A stretch of DNA of 64,000 bases from Deltaproteobacteria bacterium. Its GTDB lineage: Bacteria; Desulfobacterota; Binatia; UTPRO1. Position 1 is the first letter of the stretch; the number at the start of each line of letters is the position of its first letter. The position numbers were made by a program, and so were the translations under genes. Where the stretch lies: the NCBI GenBank assembly GCA_020848745.1, contig JADLHM010000012.1, positions 1-64,000 on the forward strand, in the 5' to 3' direction. The notes beneath the pieces are model-generated. The model ran no database searches. It saw only the letters and a program-made list of their open reading frames with translations, and was not told where the DNA came from. This document shows positions 1-8,102 of the stretch, in pieces.

Positions 1-2
1 CG

Positions 3-890
3 ACCCTCCTCGCCGGCCTGCTGCCGTGGACGCCGTTCGTTCTCGCCGCGCTCGCGACGGCGGTGCGCGACGGCGCGGCGCGACGCGATCCGCGGCTCGC
101 GTTCCCACTGGTCTGGTTCGCTGTCGTGTTCGTCTTCTACTCGCTCGCCGACGCGAAACGCAGCGTCTACCTCCTCGCGCTCTATCCCGCGGCGGCGCTC
201 GTGACCGCCTGGTGGTGGAGCGAGCTCGCGCGTGGCCGCGCGTCGACGGGTTGGCTCGACGGCACGCCGGCGCGCGTCGTTGTCGCCGTCCTCTGCGGTG
301 CGGCGCTCGTCCCGTTGTCGTCGACGCTCGCCGAAGGCATGGGCTTCGACCCGTTCGCCGCGATCGCGCCGCTGCTGGCACCGAAGGATCGCGCCAACCT
401 GCCCCTCGTGCGTGGCATCATCGACGGCCATCTCGCGCTCGTGCTGGTCGGGACGGCGGCGATGCTCGGGGCGCTCCTGTGGTGCGCGCGGGCGATGCGA
501 GGACGCGACCCCGCGGGCTTACTGCTCTCGTACACGGTGTTCGGGATTGCGCTCTGGACGCTGATCTTCACGGTCTTCCAACCCGAGCTCGCCCGCCTGC
601 GCACACTCGGACCGTTCGTCCGCAGGGCCGCGACGATGACCGAGGGCAAGCCGCTCGCTTTCTATCGCGGCAGCTTCGATTTCGGCGCCATGTTCTACGC
701 GCCCCCCGGCACCCGGCACTGGAAGCCTGGCCGACGCGCCGGGGTCGGGCCGACCTATCTCCTCATCTGGGACACCGAGCTCGCCGACCTCCCGGCGTCG
801 GAGCGGAGCAAGCTCGCCGTCCTCGAGACCAGCGACGGCACCGACCCGCGCGGCAGGCAACGACTCGTCCTCGTCCGCCGGGGCGGGTGA
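3..890 (+). CDS. PMT/ArnT-like membrane glycosyltransferase, 5' end missing
   Basis: The reading frame is open from the first bases of the window, so this is the 3' part of a longer gene. It begins within a hydrophobic helix (LLPWTPFVLAAL) and continues through several membrane segments. The motif AKRSVYLLALYPAAAL, a basic residue followed by a Y-L-L-x-L-Y-P helix, is characteristic of dolichyl-phosphate-mannose/ArnT-type (GT83/GT39) transferases. The final third is soluble, as in the periplasmic C-terminal domain of these enzymes. They move a sugar from a polyprenyl-phosphate carrier to lipid A or protein. The acceptor cannot be inferred, because the catalytic Asp loops lie in the missing N-terminal half. 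Confidence 0.75.
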   Translation, partial: TLLAGLLPWTPFVLAALATAVRDGAARRDPRLAFPLVWFAVVFVFYSLADAKRSVYLLALYPAAALVTAWWWSELARGRASTGWLDGTPARVVVAVLCGAALVPLSSTLAEGMGFDPFAAIAPLLAPKDRANLPLVRGIIDGHLALVLVGTAAMLGALLWCARAMRGRDPAGLLLSYTVFGIALWTLIFTVFQPELARLRTLGPFVRRAATMTEGKPLAFYRGSFDFGAMFYAPPGTRHWKPGRRAGVGPTYLLIWDTELADLPASERSKLAVLETSDGTDPRGRQRLVLVRRGG

Positions 891-900
891 CCGGCGCGGC

Positions 901-2154
901 TCAGAACGGATACTCGAGCCCGGTGAAGACGGCGACGCCCTGCTCGCCGAGGCCGATGTCGACGAAGCCCACGACCTGCGGACGTACGACGCCCCGGAAC
1001 CCGAGCCCGCCGACCGCGTGCAGGTCGTTGAAGGGCGATGCTCGCGACGACCGGAACACCTGGCCGAAATCGAAGAACGGCGCGAGCTCGAGCTCGGCGT
1101 TCACCCCGAAGACCTGCCGCTGATAGACGCGGGTACGAAGCTCGGCCGACGCGAAGAAGCTGTTCTTGTCGACGAAGCGCCCACTGCCGAACCCGCGCAG
1201 GCTGCGCCGGCCGCCGACGTCGTTCTGCTCGAAGAAGGGAACGTCGGCGTCGCTCTGCAGGTAGTTGATGCGGCCGTGCATGGCGAACACGAAGCGCTCG
1301 CGCAGCGGGATGAACTTCCGCACCTCCGCCGCGTACTTGATGGCCGTGAACGAGCTGCCGAGCAGGCGCGGAATGAACTCGGCGCTGAAGAGACCGAAGC
1401 CGCCCTGGCGCGGAATGTTGGTATCATCGCGGCTGTCGTAGACGAGGCCGATCTCCTGACCGACCATCGTCGCCCCGCCGAGCCCCGGCGTATCGGGGTG
1501 CTCGTCGCCAATGAACGGGAAGTCGTCGACGCCGCCCTTACCGACACGAAACACGCGGACGCGCGACTGATAGGTCAGTTCGAGCGTCGGTTGCAGCCGA
1601 TAGTTCAGCCGGACGAGCCCGATCGTCTCTTTCGCCGTATAGTTCGACTCGTCCTTCTCCGAGGAGCCGTTCCCGAATCCGAAGAAGCGCTCCGTCGAAT
1701 CGCGCTCGTACTCGAAGAGCGCCGAGAGCCGGAGGCGATCCTGCCAGAAGGCGTTGTCGCTGTAGATGAACTCGTAGTCTTCGTCGATGTTCTGCGACTT
1801 CCGCGCGACGATGCTCCACTTCTTGTCGCGCGACGGGAAGCCGAACAGGCGGAAGGCGGGGAAGACGCCGGTGATCTTGTTGTACCGAACGTCGGGCGCG
1901 AGGATGTACTTGATGATCTTCTGCTCGTCGAGGAACAACACGACGGCGAGCGCGCCGTACGTGTTGCCCTCGTTCGGATCCGTCAAGATCTCCGGCAACG
2001 GAATGTAGCTGCGTTCGAGCGCGTGCGCTGGCGTGGCGTCGATCCACCCGGCGATGGCGACGAGCGCGAGCAACGTGCTCGCCACGAATGCACGCACCGG
2101 CACGCGGATCGGATGCCTGCAATCACGGTCTTTTGCAACAAACCGCCGACGCAT
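901..2154 (-). CDS. Omp85/BamA-TamA family outer membrane beta-barrel protein
   Basis: A 417-residue protein with a long basic N-terminus and a hydrophobic leader ending in ATPAHA, a likely signal peptide. The body is rich in alternating beta-strand patterns and ends in GLEYPF, a C-terminal aromatic signature of outer membrane barrels. The motif GGRRSLRGFGSGRF matches the conserved (V/L)RGF loop of the Omp85 (surface antigen D15) barrel. There is little room for POTRA domains before the barrel, so it is not a complete BamA. It is closer to the short barrel-only surface antigen proteins. It runs convergent to the glycosyltransferase and is divergent from the next gene, with 60 bp between starts. 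An AAGGA lies just before the ATG. Confidence 0.8.
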   Translation of the reverse strand: MRRRFVAKDRDCRHPIRVPVRAFVASTLLALVAIAGWIDATPAHALERSYIPLPEILTDPNEGNTYGALAVVLFLDEQKIIKYILAPDVRYNKITGVFPAFRLFGFPSRDKKWSIVARKSQNIDEDYEFIYSDNAFWQDRLRLSALFEYERDSTERFFGFGNGSSEKDESNYTAKETIGLVRLNYRLQPTLELTYQSRVRVFRVGKGGVDDFPFIGDEHPDTPGLGGATMVGQEIGLVYDSRDDTNIPRQGGFGLFSAEFIPRLLGSSFTAIKYAAEVRKFIPLRERFVFAMHGRINYLQSDADVPFFEQNDVGGRRSLRGFGSGRFVDKNSFFASAELRTRVYQRQVFGVNAELELAPFFDFGQVFRSSRASPFNDLHAVGGLGFRGVVRPQVVGFVDIGLGEQGVAVFTGLEYPF

Positions 2155-2214
2155 CTTTCCTTGCCGCGGTTGGTGACGGCTGTTAGGCTCCGCGCCCTTC
2201 GGACGCCGGCTCGC

Positions 2215-3270
2215 ATGTCGCCCTCAGTCCCAGTCCCCGACGGCTCCGACGATCGCGTCCAGAGCTCCGAGCGCGGTGCGTGGTCGCCGGCGACGTCGTC
2301 GCCGTCCTCGACGCAATTCGCGCTCGCGGTGGTCGGCCTGTTGCTGCTCGCCGCGCTGATCTACCAGAGCGGGCCGCTGCAGCTCGCGCGTCATATCGCC
2401 GTACTCGGTTGGTGGGCGCCGCTCGTCTTCGTCCCGTATGCGGTCTCCTCGATCTTCGACGCCGCGGGTTGGCGCGTGACGTTCGTGCACTACCGCCCTC
2501 CGCTCTGGCTGCTCTACCTCGCGCGCTTGATCGGCGAAGCCATGAACAGCATCACGCCGACGGCCTATCTCGGCGGCGAGCCCGTGAAGGCGTTCGTGCT
2601 GCAGCGCTTCGGCGTCCCGCTCACGGAGGGTGCCGCTTCGGTCATCCTCGCGAAGACCGCGCTCACGATCGCGCAGATCGCGTTCGTGGTCGTCGGCGTC
2701 GCGCTTTTCATGATCCGACGCGACGTCGGCATGGTGACGGTATCGACCGTATTCGGGCTCACGCTGGCCGGTGTCGGCGTGACGTTCCTGCTCGTCGTGC
2801 TGCAGCGGCGCGGGCTCGTCGCGTTCGTGGCGCGCCTGATGCTGCGGATCTTCCCGCGGGCGCGGCTCGCCGCACGACTTGCGGCGGGCGCGCCGGCGGT
2901 CGACGCGCGTCTCCGCGCGTTCTACGGCGCGCGGCCGCAGGCGGCGACCGTGTCGGTCGCCTTCCACTTCGTCGGCTGGGTCACCGGAGCCGCTGAGGTA
3001 TTCGTGATCATGCACCTGATCGGGCACCCGGTATCGATCGGCGACGCGATCATCGTCGAGGCCCTCGCGCAGCCGACGCGGCTCGCGGGCGTCCTCATCC
3101 CGGGCACGCTCGGCGTACAGGAGGCGGGCGGGATGGTCATCTTCCGGATGCTCGGCCTACCCCCCGACCTCGGGCTCGCCATGATGCTGCTGAAGCGCGT
3201 CCGCGAGATCGGCTTCAACCTGTTGGGTGTCGCCCTCCTGACGCGGCTCCGCCCGGCGCCCGCCGCCTGA
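2215..3270 (+). CDS. Flippase-like LPG synthase TM-region (HpnL/AglD2-type) membrane protein
   Basis: A 351-residue polytopic protein with about eight hydrophobic segments. The conserved stretch EAMNSITPTAYLGGEPVKAF and the C-terminal IPGTLGVQEAGG are hallmarks of the UPF0104/COG0392 family (lysylphosphatidylglycerol synthase transmembrane region, HpnL, AglD). Members lacking the soluble aminoacyl-transferase domain, as here, are thought to flip or help transfer polyprenyl- or hopanoid-linked lipids; substrate unknown. The frame stays open far upstream, but that part is antisense to the barrel gene. The ATG at 2215 is the first start beyond it. A second, divergent member of this family lies at about 15.3 kb. 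Confidence 0.75.
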   Translation: MSPSVPVPDGSDDRVQSSERGAWSPATSSPSSTQFALAVVGLLLLAALIYQSGPLQLARHIAVLGWWAPLVFVPYAVSSIFDAAGWRVTFVHYRPPLWLLYLARLIGEAMNSITPTAYLGGEPVKAFVLQRFGVPLTEGAASVILAKTALTIAQIAFVVVGVALFMIRRDVGMVTVSTVFGLTLAGVGVTFLLVVLQRRGLVAFVARLMLRIFPRARLAARLAAGAPAVDARLRAFYGARPQAATVSVAFHFVGWVTGAAEVFVIMHLIGHPVSIGDAIIVEALAQPTRLAGVLIPGTLGVQEAGGMVIFRMLGLPPDLGLAMMLLKRVREIGFNLLGVALLTRLRPAPAA

Positions 3271-3281
3271 GCGCGCCCGGA

Positions 3282-5963
3282 TCACGGCATGAGGCGACTC
3301 GCCACGAACACGTCCGAGTTGCCGTTCCGCGCGTCCTCCCAGACGACGTAGCACCGCGTACCCGCGGTCGCGTCGATGGCGACCGCGGGCGCGGTCTGGG
3401 CGCTCGGCCCCGCCGCGCTGTCGTCGACGCGCTCGTCCGCGCCGAAGCTCGCGCCCGCATCGAGGCTGCTCTTGAAGTACACGTCGTTCGTGCCGCCCCG
3501 GTCGTCCTGCCAGGCGACGCAGATGGTGCGATCCGCCATCTTCATGTCGGGGTGCGATTGGGTGGTCGGCGTGTCGACGTCGGGGTCGAAGCCGATCTGC
3601 GAGTCGTCGAGCCGGCGGCTCGGCTGGAAGGCGGACGCGTTTCGTTTGGTCGCCTGGGTGAAGAAGATGTTGCTGTCCGATTCGCGTGCCCGAATGTCGG
3701 TCCACGCAACGCTCGCGAGCCCGCTCTTCGCATCGACCACGATGCTCGGCTCGGTGTTCAGCCGCTCGAGCGCTCCGAAGTCGTCGACCCGGACGTTCTT
3801 CCCGGGCCGCTTCTGGGTCAGCGACGCCCGGGTCGAATAGATGTCCCAGTTGTAGTTCCGGAAGTCCGCCCACGCCACGAAGAGGCGTCGATTGCGGATG
3901 GCGACGGTCGGCCGCCACCGATTGTCGAGCTTCACCGCGAGCGGATCGGGCACGGCGCCGCGCCGGACGCCGACGTCGTCGAGACGCGCGCTCGGACGAA
4001 AGGTCGTCCCGAGGTCCGTGCTGTACGCGAAGTACACGTGCTCGAACTGGACGCCGTCGGGTCCGGGATCGCGTTCGTCGATCCAGACCACGGCCGGATC
4101 ACCGCTCGGGTCGGCGACGACCTGCGGCGTCCACTTTCCGTAGCCGTCGGCGCCGCTGTCGACGCGCACGTCCGCGCCGAGCTTGGCACCCGCGAGGTCG
4201 AAGCGTGCGAGCATGATGCGCCCCGCGTCGTCGTCGCGGCCGTTCACGAACTCTTGCCACGTCACGTAGACGCGATCCTGCTTCGGCGCGACGGTGATCT
4301 GCGGAAAGAGCTCGACGACCGCTCCCGGCGCGCTGGCGCTGATCTTCACGTCGCCGCCGAAGGTCGCGCCGCCGTCGGAGCTGACCGCCATGTACACGTT
4401 CTCGTAGCCGTCGCGATCATCGTCCCACACCACGTAGAGGCGCCCGGCGCCGGCGGCCGCACGCGGATGCCGCTGGGTCGCGGGCGAGCCCTCGGTCGCG
4501 TTCACCTGAACGTTGACGCCGAATGCGGTCGGCACGCGCGGTCCCGGGTCGGCCGGTCCGAGCACCCGCGCTCCCGGCGTGTCGACGTCCGCGAAGACGA
4601 TGCTCTCGCGATAGCCGCCGCGGCACGCGCCGACCGTGAGGGTCGTCGGGCAGAGCACCGCGGAGCGCGGCTTCAGGAGATCGCCCGTCGCGGCGAGCTG
4701 CGTCCGGCGCTGGGCGCGCGTGAGCAGGGGATTTGCGATGCCGGGATCGTCGATCACCCAGGGCGCCATCGCGAGGAATCCGGTGTCGGGATTCTGGCCG
4801 ATCCAGGCGTTGCTCGCGGAGAGCGGACCCGGAGACGCGCTCGTGCGCTTGCCGAGGATGCTGCTCTGACCGTCGAAGGTGACGTCGATGAGATTGCCGA
4901 CCAGCGCGGGCGTGACGTTGTAGAGCAAGTTCGGGAAACGTTGCAGAGCGCCGAAGCCGCCTTCCTTCAGAACGTCGGGACCGTCGTCGGAATCACTGAA
5001 CGCCCAGGCGCTGAAGGCTTCCGATTGAATGAGGAGGTTGGCGCGCTTCGCATCCCACCGCTCGTTGACGTCCACCATCCACGCGTCCTTCGAGATCACC
5101 ACGCCGAGTCGGCCGAGCGGGGTGTCGAGAACGTCGAGATCGCGGACCGGCGAGGCCGCGAGTGACAGGAGGTCGAGCTCGAGCGGTACGAGGTACGACT
5201 TGTTGATGCTGCCGCGGAGGATGCCGCCCGTCTGGCTCGGCGCGGCGAGCACTCCGCCGACTCCGTCCGGCACCATCACTTCACCGTCGGGTCGAAAGAT
5301 CATCGTCGTGTTGTGCACCTCGGGCGACGTCGCCTCGTACGCGTAGGGCCGGAGCGGTTCGTCGGGATCGCGGAGCTGCCCGACGCGCGCCGGATCGTCA
5401 GCGGCCTCGATGCGGCGAGCCTCGGCGACGTTGACGCCGGCGCTCACGTACACCCCGTACGTCATCGCGATGTCGCGGTACGTCTCGTACACCACGCGAT
5501 AGTTCACGTCGGTGAGCGCGAGCAGCAATGCCTGGAACATCGCCAGGTTCTGGAACTTCGCCCGGTAGTAGTTGATCCGACTGCTGTACGTGTTGAGGAG
5601 CGCCAGGAAGGCGCCGCCGGTCGAGATGGAGCCGCGGGCCGGCGCGCCGCGCGACCCGGTCATCGCCGCCACCAGGCCGACGTCCTCGGGAAAGTTCACC
5701 AGGACGAGCGGCGGGGCATTCGGATCCGCGGGCTGGATGTGGCTCACGACGTCGTCGACACCCGCCTGGACGAAGTTCCCGCGATTGGGCAGGGCCGCGT
5801 CGACCAGCGCGAACATCTTGTCGCGAAACGCCTGGACGTTCACGACGTCCTCGACGCGGACCTCGTTGCCGACCGCGAAGACGCGCACGGGGACCGCACC
5901 GGCCGGATGTGCGGCGAAGAGGACGAGCAGGGAGCACACGACGGCGAAGGACCGGATGGACAT
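3282..5963 (-). CDS. Secreted nitrilase-fold protein fused to BNR/sialidase-like repeats; catalytic Cys replaced by Ser
   Basis: A GGAGGA lies 7 bases before the ATG at 5963, which gives an 893-residue protein with a clean signal peptide ending near HPAGA. Residues about 80-390 resemble the carbon-nitrogen hydrolase (nitrilase/vanin) fold. The Glu is in LVNFPED (E93) and the Lys in INKSYLVPLE (K255). At the nucleophile position the usual I-C-x-D reads GVVISKDAW, with Ser at residue 291. From about residue 470 on there are repeated Asp-box-like units (AVSSDGGATF, AYSTDLGTTF, KSSLDAGASF) alternating with VVWDDDRDG-type strands, as in BNR/sialidase propellers. Probably exported. Amidase activity is doubtful because of the Cys to Ser change; a binding or structural role is possible. 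Confidence 0.7.
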   Translation of the reverse strand: MSIRSFAVVCSLLVLFAAHPAGAVPVRVFAVGNEVRVEDVVNVQAFRDKMFALVDAALPNRGNFVQAGVDDVVSHIQPADPNAPPLVLVNFPEDVGLVAAMTGSRGAPARGSISTGGAFLALLNTYSSRINYYRAKFQNLAMFQALLLALTDVNYRVVYETYRDIAMTYGVYVSAGVNVAEARRIEAADDPARVGQLRDPDEPLRPYAYEATSPEVHNTTMIFRPDGEVMVPDGVGGVLAAPSQTGGILRGSINKSYLVPLELDLLSLAASPVRDLDVLDTPLGRLGVVISKDAWMVDVNERWDAKRANLLIQSEAFSAWAFSDSDDGPDVLKEGGFGALQRFPNLLYNVTPALVGNLIDVTFDGQSSILGKRTSASPGPLSASNAWIGQNPDTGFLAMAPWVIDDPGIANPLLTRAQRRTQLAATGDLLKPRSAVLCPTTLTVGACRGGYRESIVFADVDTPGARVLGPADPGPRVPTAFGVNVQVNATEGSPATQRHPRAAAGAGRLYVVWDDDRDGYENVYMAVSSDGGATFGGDVKISASAPGAVVELFPQITVAPKQDRVYVTWQEFVNGRDDDAGRIMLARFDLAGAKLGADVRVDSGADGYGKWTPQVVADPSGDPAVVWIDERDPGPDGVQFEHVYFAYSTDLGTTFRPSARLDDVGVRRGAVPDPLAVKLDNRWRPTVAIRNRRLFVAWADFRNYNWDIYSTRASLTQKRPGKNVRVDDFGALERLNTEPSIVVDAKSGLASVAWTDIRARESDSNIFFTQATKRNASAFQPSRRLDDSQIGFDPDVDTPTTQSHPDMKMADRTICVAWQDDRGGTNDVYFKSSLDAGASFGADERVDDSAAGPSAQTAPAVAIDATAGTRCYVVWEDARNGNSDVFVASRLMP

Positions 5964-6120
5964 GGGGAGTTCCTCCAAACCGTCGTTCTCGCACAGGCCT
6001 TCGACCCTGCAAAGGGAAAATCCGGACCGCGCGGACGCCATGGCCCGCACGTCACCCCCCGGGGATACCGTCCGCCGGCCCCGTTCACGTCGGTGCGACC
6101 TCTGTGGTACGGTCGTCGCG

Positions 6121-6402
6121 ATGGGTCTCGAGAAGAGCGTGACCGAGAAGATCCTCCACGTTCTGCGCCCCTACGCGTCGAACTGGAACGGCACGCTCGG
6201 TCGCGGCGATCTCGTGATCCCGCAGCGCGAGATCCCGCGCGTCATCCACGAGATCCTCGACGCGGTCCACGAGCTCACGGAGGTCCATCGCGAAGCGCCC
6301 GAGGGCGAGATCTTCCAGGCGTTGATGGAGACGCGTCGCCTGCCGTCGATCCAGGATCAGCTGACCGCGCTTCGCAAGCGTTTTCTCATCGTCTCGCGGT
6401 GA
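6121..6402 (+). CDS. Small hypothetical protein, 93 aa
   Basis: The frame is open well upstream, but the first ATG outside the divergent secreted-protein gene is at 6121 (MGLEKSVTEKILHVLRPY). The protein is soluble, charged and predicted largely helical, with Leu/Val heptad-like spacing (IHEILDAVHELTEVHREA). I do not recognise a family. Its 3' end overlaps the opposite-strand HExxH gene by 17 bp. No convincing Shine-Dalgarno sequence precedes it. Codon use matches the surrounding high-GC genes, which is the main reason for accepting it. Confidence 0.5.
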   Translation: MGLEKSVTEKILHVLRPYASNWNGTLGRGDLVIPQREIPRVIHEILDAVHELTEVHREAPEGEIFQALMETRRLPSIQDQLTALRKRFLIVSR

Positions 6403-8047
6403 AGCGCGCCTCGTCGACGGCCCAGCACGCGCAGAGCGCGGCGGCCCGCTCGTCGAGCTCCGCGAACATGTCCGCATCGACCAGGCCCGTCGCGAAACAG
6501 TCGCTGGCGAACCACGTGCTGCGCACGAGGAAAGCGCGCGCGTCCGCCACCTCGCTGAAGCGAAGGTACTGGAGCTCGAAAAGATAGCGCACGAGCATCC
6601 GCAGGAGCTCCGCCGGCGGGTGAACGAACCGCAGCGTGCGGATGTTGTGGCGGACGTACGTCTCGATCTCGGTCCGGTCGAGGAAGCGCTGCGCGAGTAC
6701 GTTGGCCTGCCAATCCGCAATGCGCGTAAGGAAGAGGCGCACGAGCGCTTCGCCGGGTGTGAGCCCACCGATGCTGAGGTCGGAGAGATCGACCGCCGTG
6801 AGCGCGCGCAGCGCGGGCGACATCGCCGCGACCACACGCGTGAACGCTTCGGCCAGGACGCCGCGCCGGGCGGCGAACGCGCGCTCTCCGGCGACACACG
6901 GCACCCACCCCGCGTCCACCGCGAGATGCGCCCACTCGTGCACGGTGCGGGCTCCGAGCATCGCCCGTGCATACGGCAGATCCGGACCCGAGAGCCGCTC
7001 CATGCCCGGCTCGTCGAGATCGTACGCGATCAGGCCGCGCTCGCGGTGGAGATAGCTGTAGCCGCGCTGCTCCATCTCGGCCGCCGGAGGCGGCAACGCG
7101 GCGGGATCGACGAGCGCCGCATGAAAGGCGCGCGTGTGGCGCGCGACGAGCCGCAGATCGTCGCGAACGGCCGCCACGCCCGCGGCGTCACCGCGCTCCA
7201 ACGCCTCGCGCAGCGCGCCGATGCGCTCGGGATGGGCGGGGTCCCACACGATGCGGCCGTTCCCGCCGGTGACCAGGAGCGGCGGCGCGTCGCGCGCGAG
7301 CCAGTCGCCGAGCTCCGCGATCACCCGCGCCGGATCGGCCCGCCAGGCGGCGCGGTAGCCATCGAGCGCGCGGCGTGCCGCCGCGGACCATGCGTCGACG
7401 AGCGATCGCGGCTCGCCTTCGAGTGCCCGCGGAACGAGGATGCCGGTCCCCGGGATCGCACGATGTGGCGCTCCCGGAACCGGAGGCGCGAGCGTCTCGT
7501 GGCGCAGCCGTCGCAGCCAGGGGAGGGCGCGCGCCACCGCGCGCAGGCCGTCGGCATCGGGGCGGCGCGAACGAGCCGCCGCCGCGGCGAACGCCGCGCA
7601 CTCCTCGTCCGAACGTTCGAGCCACCAGACCGCGTTGTGCAAGGCCGCCAACGTGGCCTCGCCCGCGAGCGCCATGCGGTCCCCGTGCGCCAGCACGTAC
7701 GCGCCGAGCTCCGGATGCGACACGCGCGGATCGAAGTCGCACGCGTAGACCGTCCAGGCGCTCGTGTTGAGGATCTGCGCATAGGGGCGAACGCCGTCCT
7801 CGCGCAGCACGACGGCCACGTGCCGTATGCGCGGCGGCATCCAGGTGCGCGTCCGGCGCGCGAGATCGGCGCTCCGTTTCCAGTACAGCTGGAAGGATCG
7901 GTCGAAGAGCGCTCCCTGCTCTCGCGACCACGCGCCGCGCGACCGCAGCCCGGCGGCGAGCTCGGCGCTCATCCCCGCCGGGCCGAGGTGCTCGATCGGG
8001 ATCAGGAAGACACGCGGGTCGGCGAAATAGTAGTCGGCGAGCGTCAT
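6386..8047 (-). CDS. Uncharacterised protein with HExxH metallopeptidase-like motif
   Basis: A 553-residue soluble protein with no signal peptide or membrane segment. Its most informative feature is TVHEWAHLAVDAGW near residue 370, an HExxH zinc motif in a helix. About 30 residues later comes EAFTRVVAAM, whose Glu could be a third metal ligand as in gluzincins. The N-terminal half (MTLADYYFADPRVFLIPIEH) matches no family I know. Motif and length fit a zinc peptidase-like enzyme, but an inactive relative cannot be excluded. It stands alone, convergent to the small gene at 6121 and co-directional with the DUF1501 gene 55 bp upstream. Confidence 0.6.
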   Translation of the reverse strand: MTLADYYFADPRVFLIPIEHLGPAGMSAELAAGLRSRGAWSREQGALFDRSFQLYWKRSADLARRTRTWMPPRIRHVAVVLREDGVRPYAQILNTSAWTVYACDFDPRVSHPELGAYVLAHGDRMALAGEATLAALHNAVWWLERSDEECAAFAAAAARSRRPDADGLRAVARALPWLRRLRHETLAPPVPGAPHRAIPGTGILVPRALEGEPRSLVDAWSAAARRALDGYRAAWRADPARVIAELGDWLARDAPPLLVTGGNGRIVWDPAHPERIGALREALERGDAAGVAAVRDDLRLVARHTRAFHAALVDPAALPPPAAEMEQRGYSYLHRERGLIAYDLDEPGMERLSGPDLPYARAMLGARTVHEWAHLAVDAGWVPCVAGERAFAARRGVLAEAFTRVVAAMSPALRALTAVDLSDLSIGGLTPGEALVRLFLTRIADWQANVLAQRFLDRTEIETYVRHNIRTLRFVHPPAELLRMLVRYLFELQYLRFSEVADARAFLVRSTWFASDCFATGLVDADMFAELDERAAALCACWAVDEARFTARR

Positions 8048-8102
8048 CGAGTGCCGCTGCCGTCTCGTTCCGCCGACGGTCTTCTGCGCCCCTTGTATTC
8101 TC

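Noticed and set aside
1018-2214. A very long open frame on the plus strand joining the region antisense to the Omp85 gene with the flippase-like gene
   Set aside because: High-GC antisense sequence stays open by chance; composition is Glu/Arg/Val-rich and unlike any protein, and the real gene starts at 2215.
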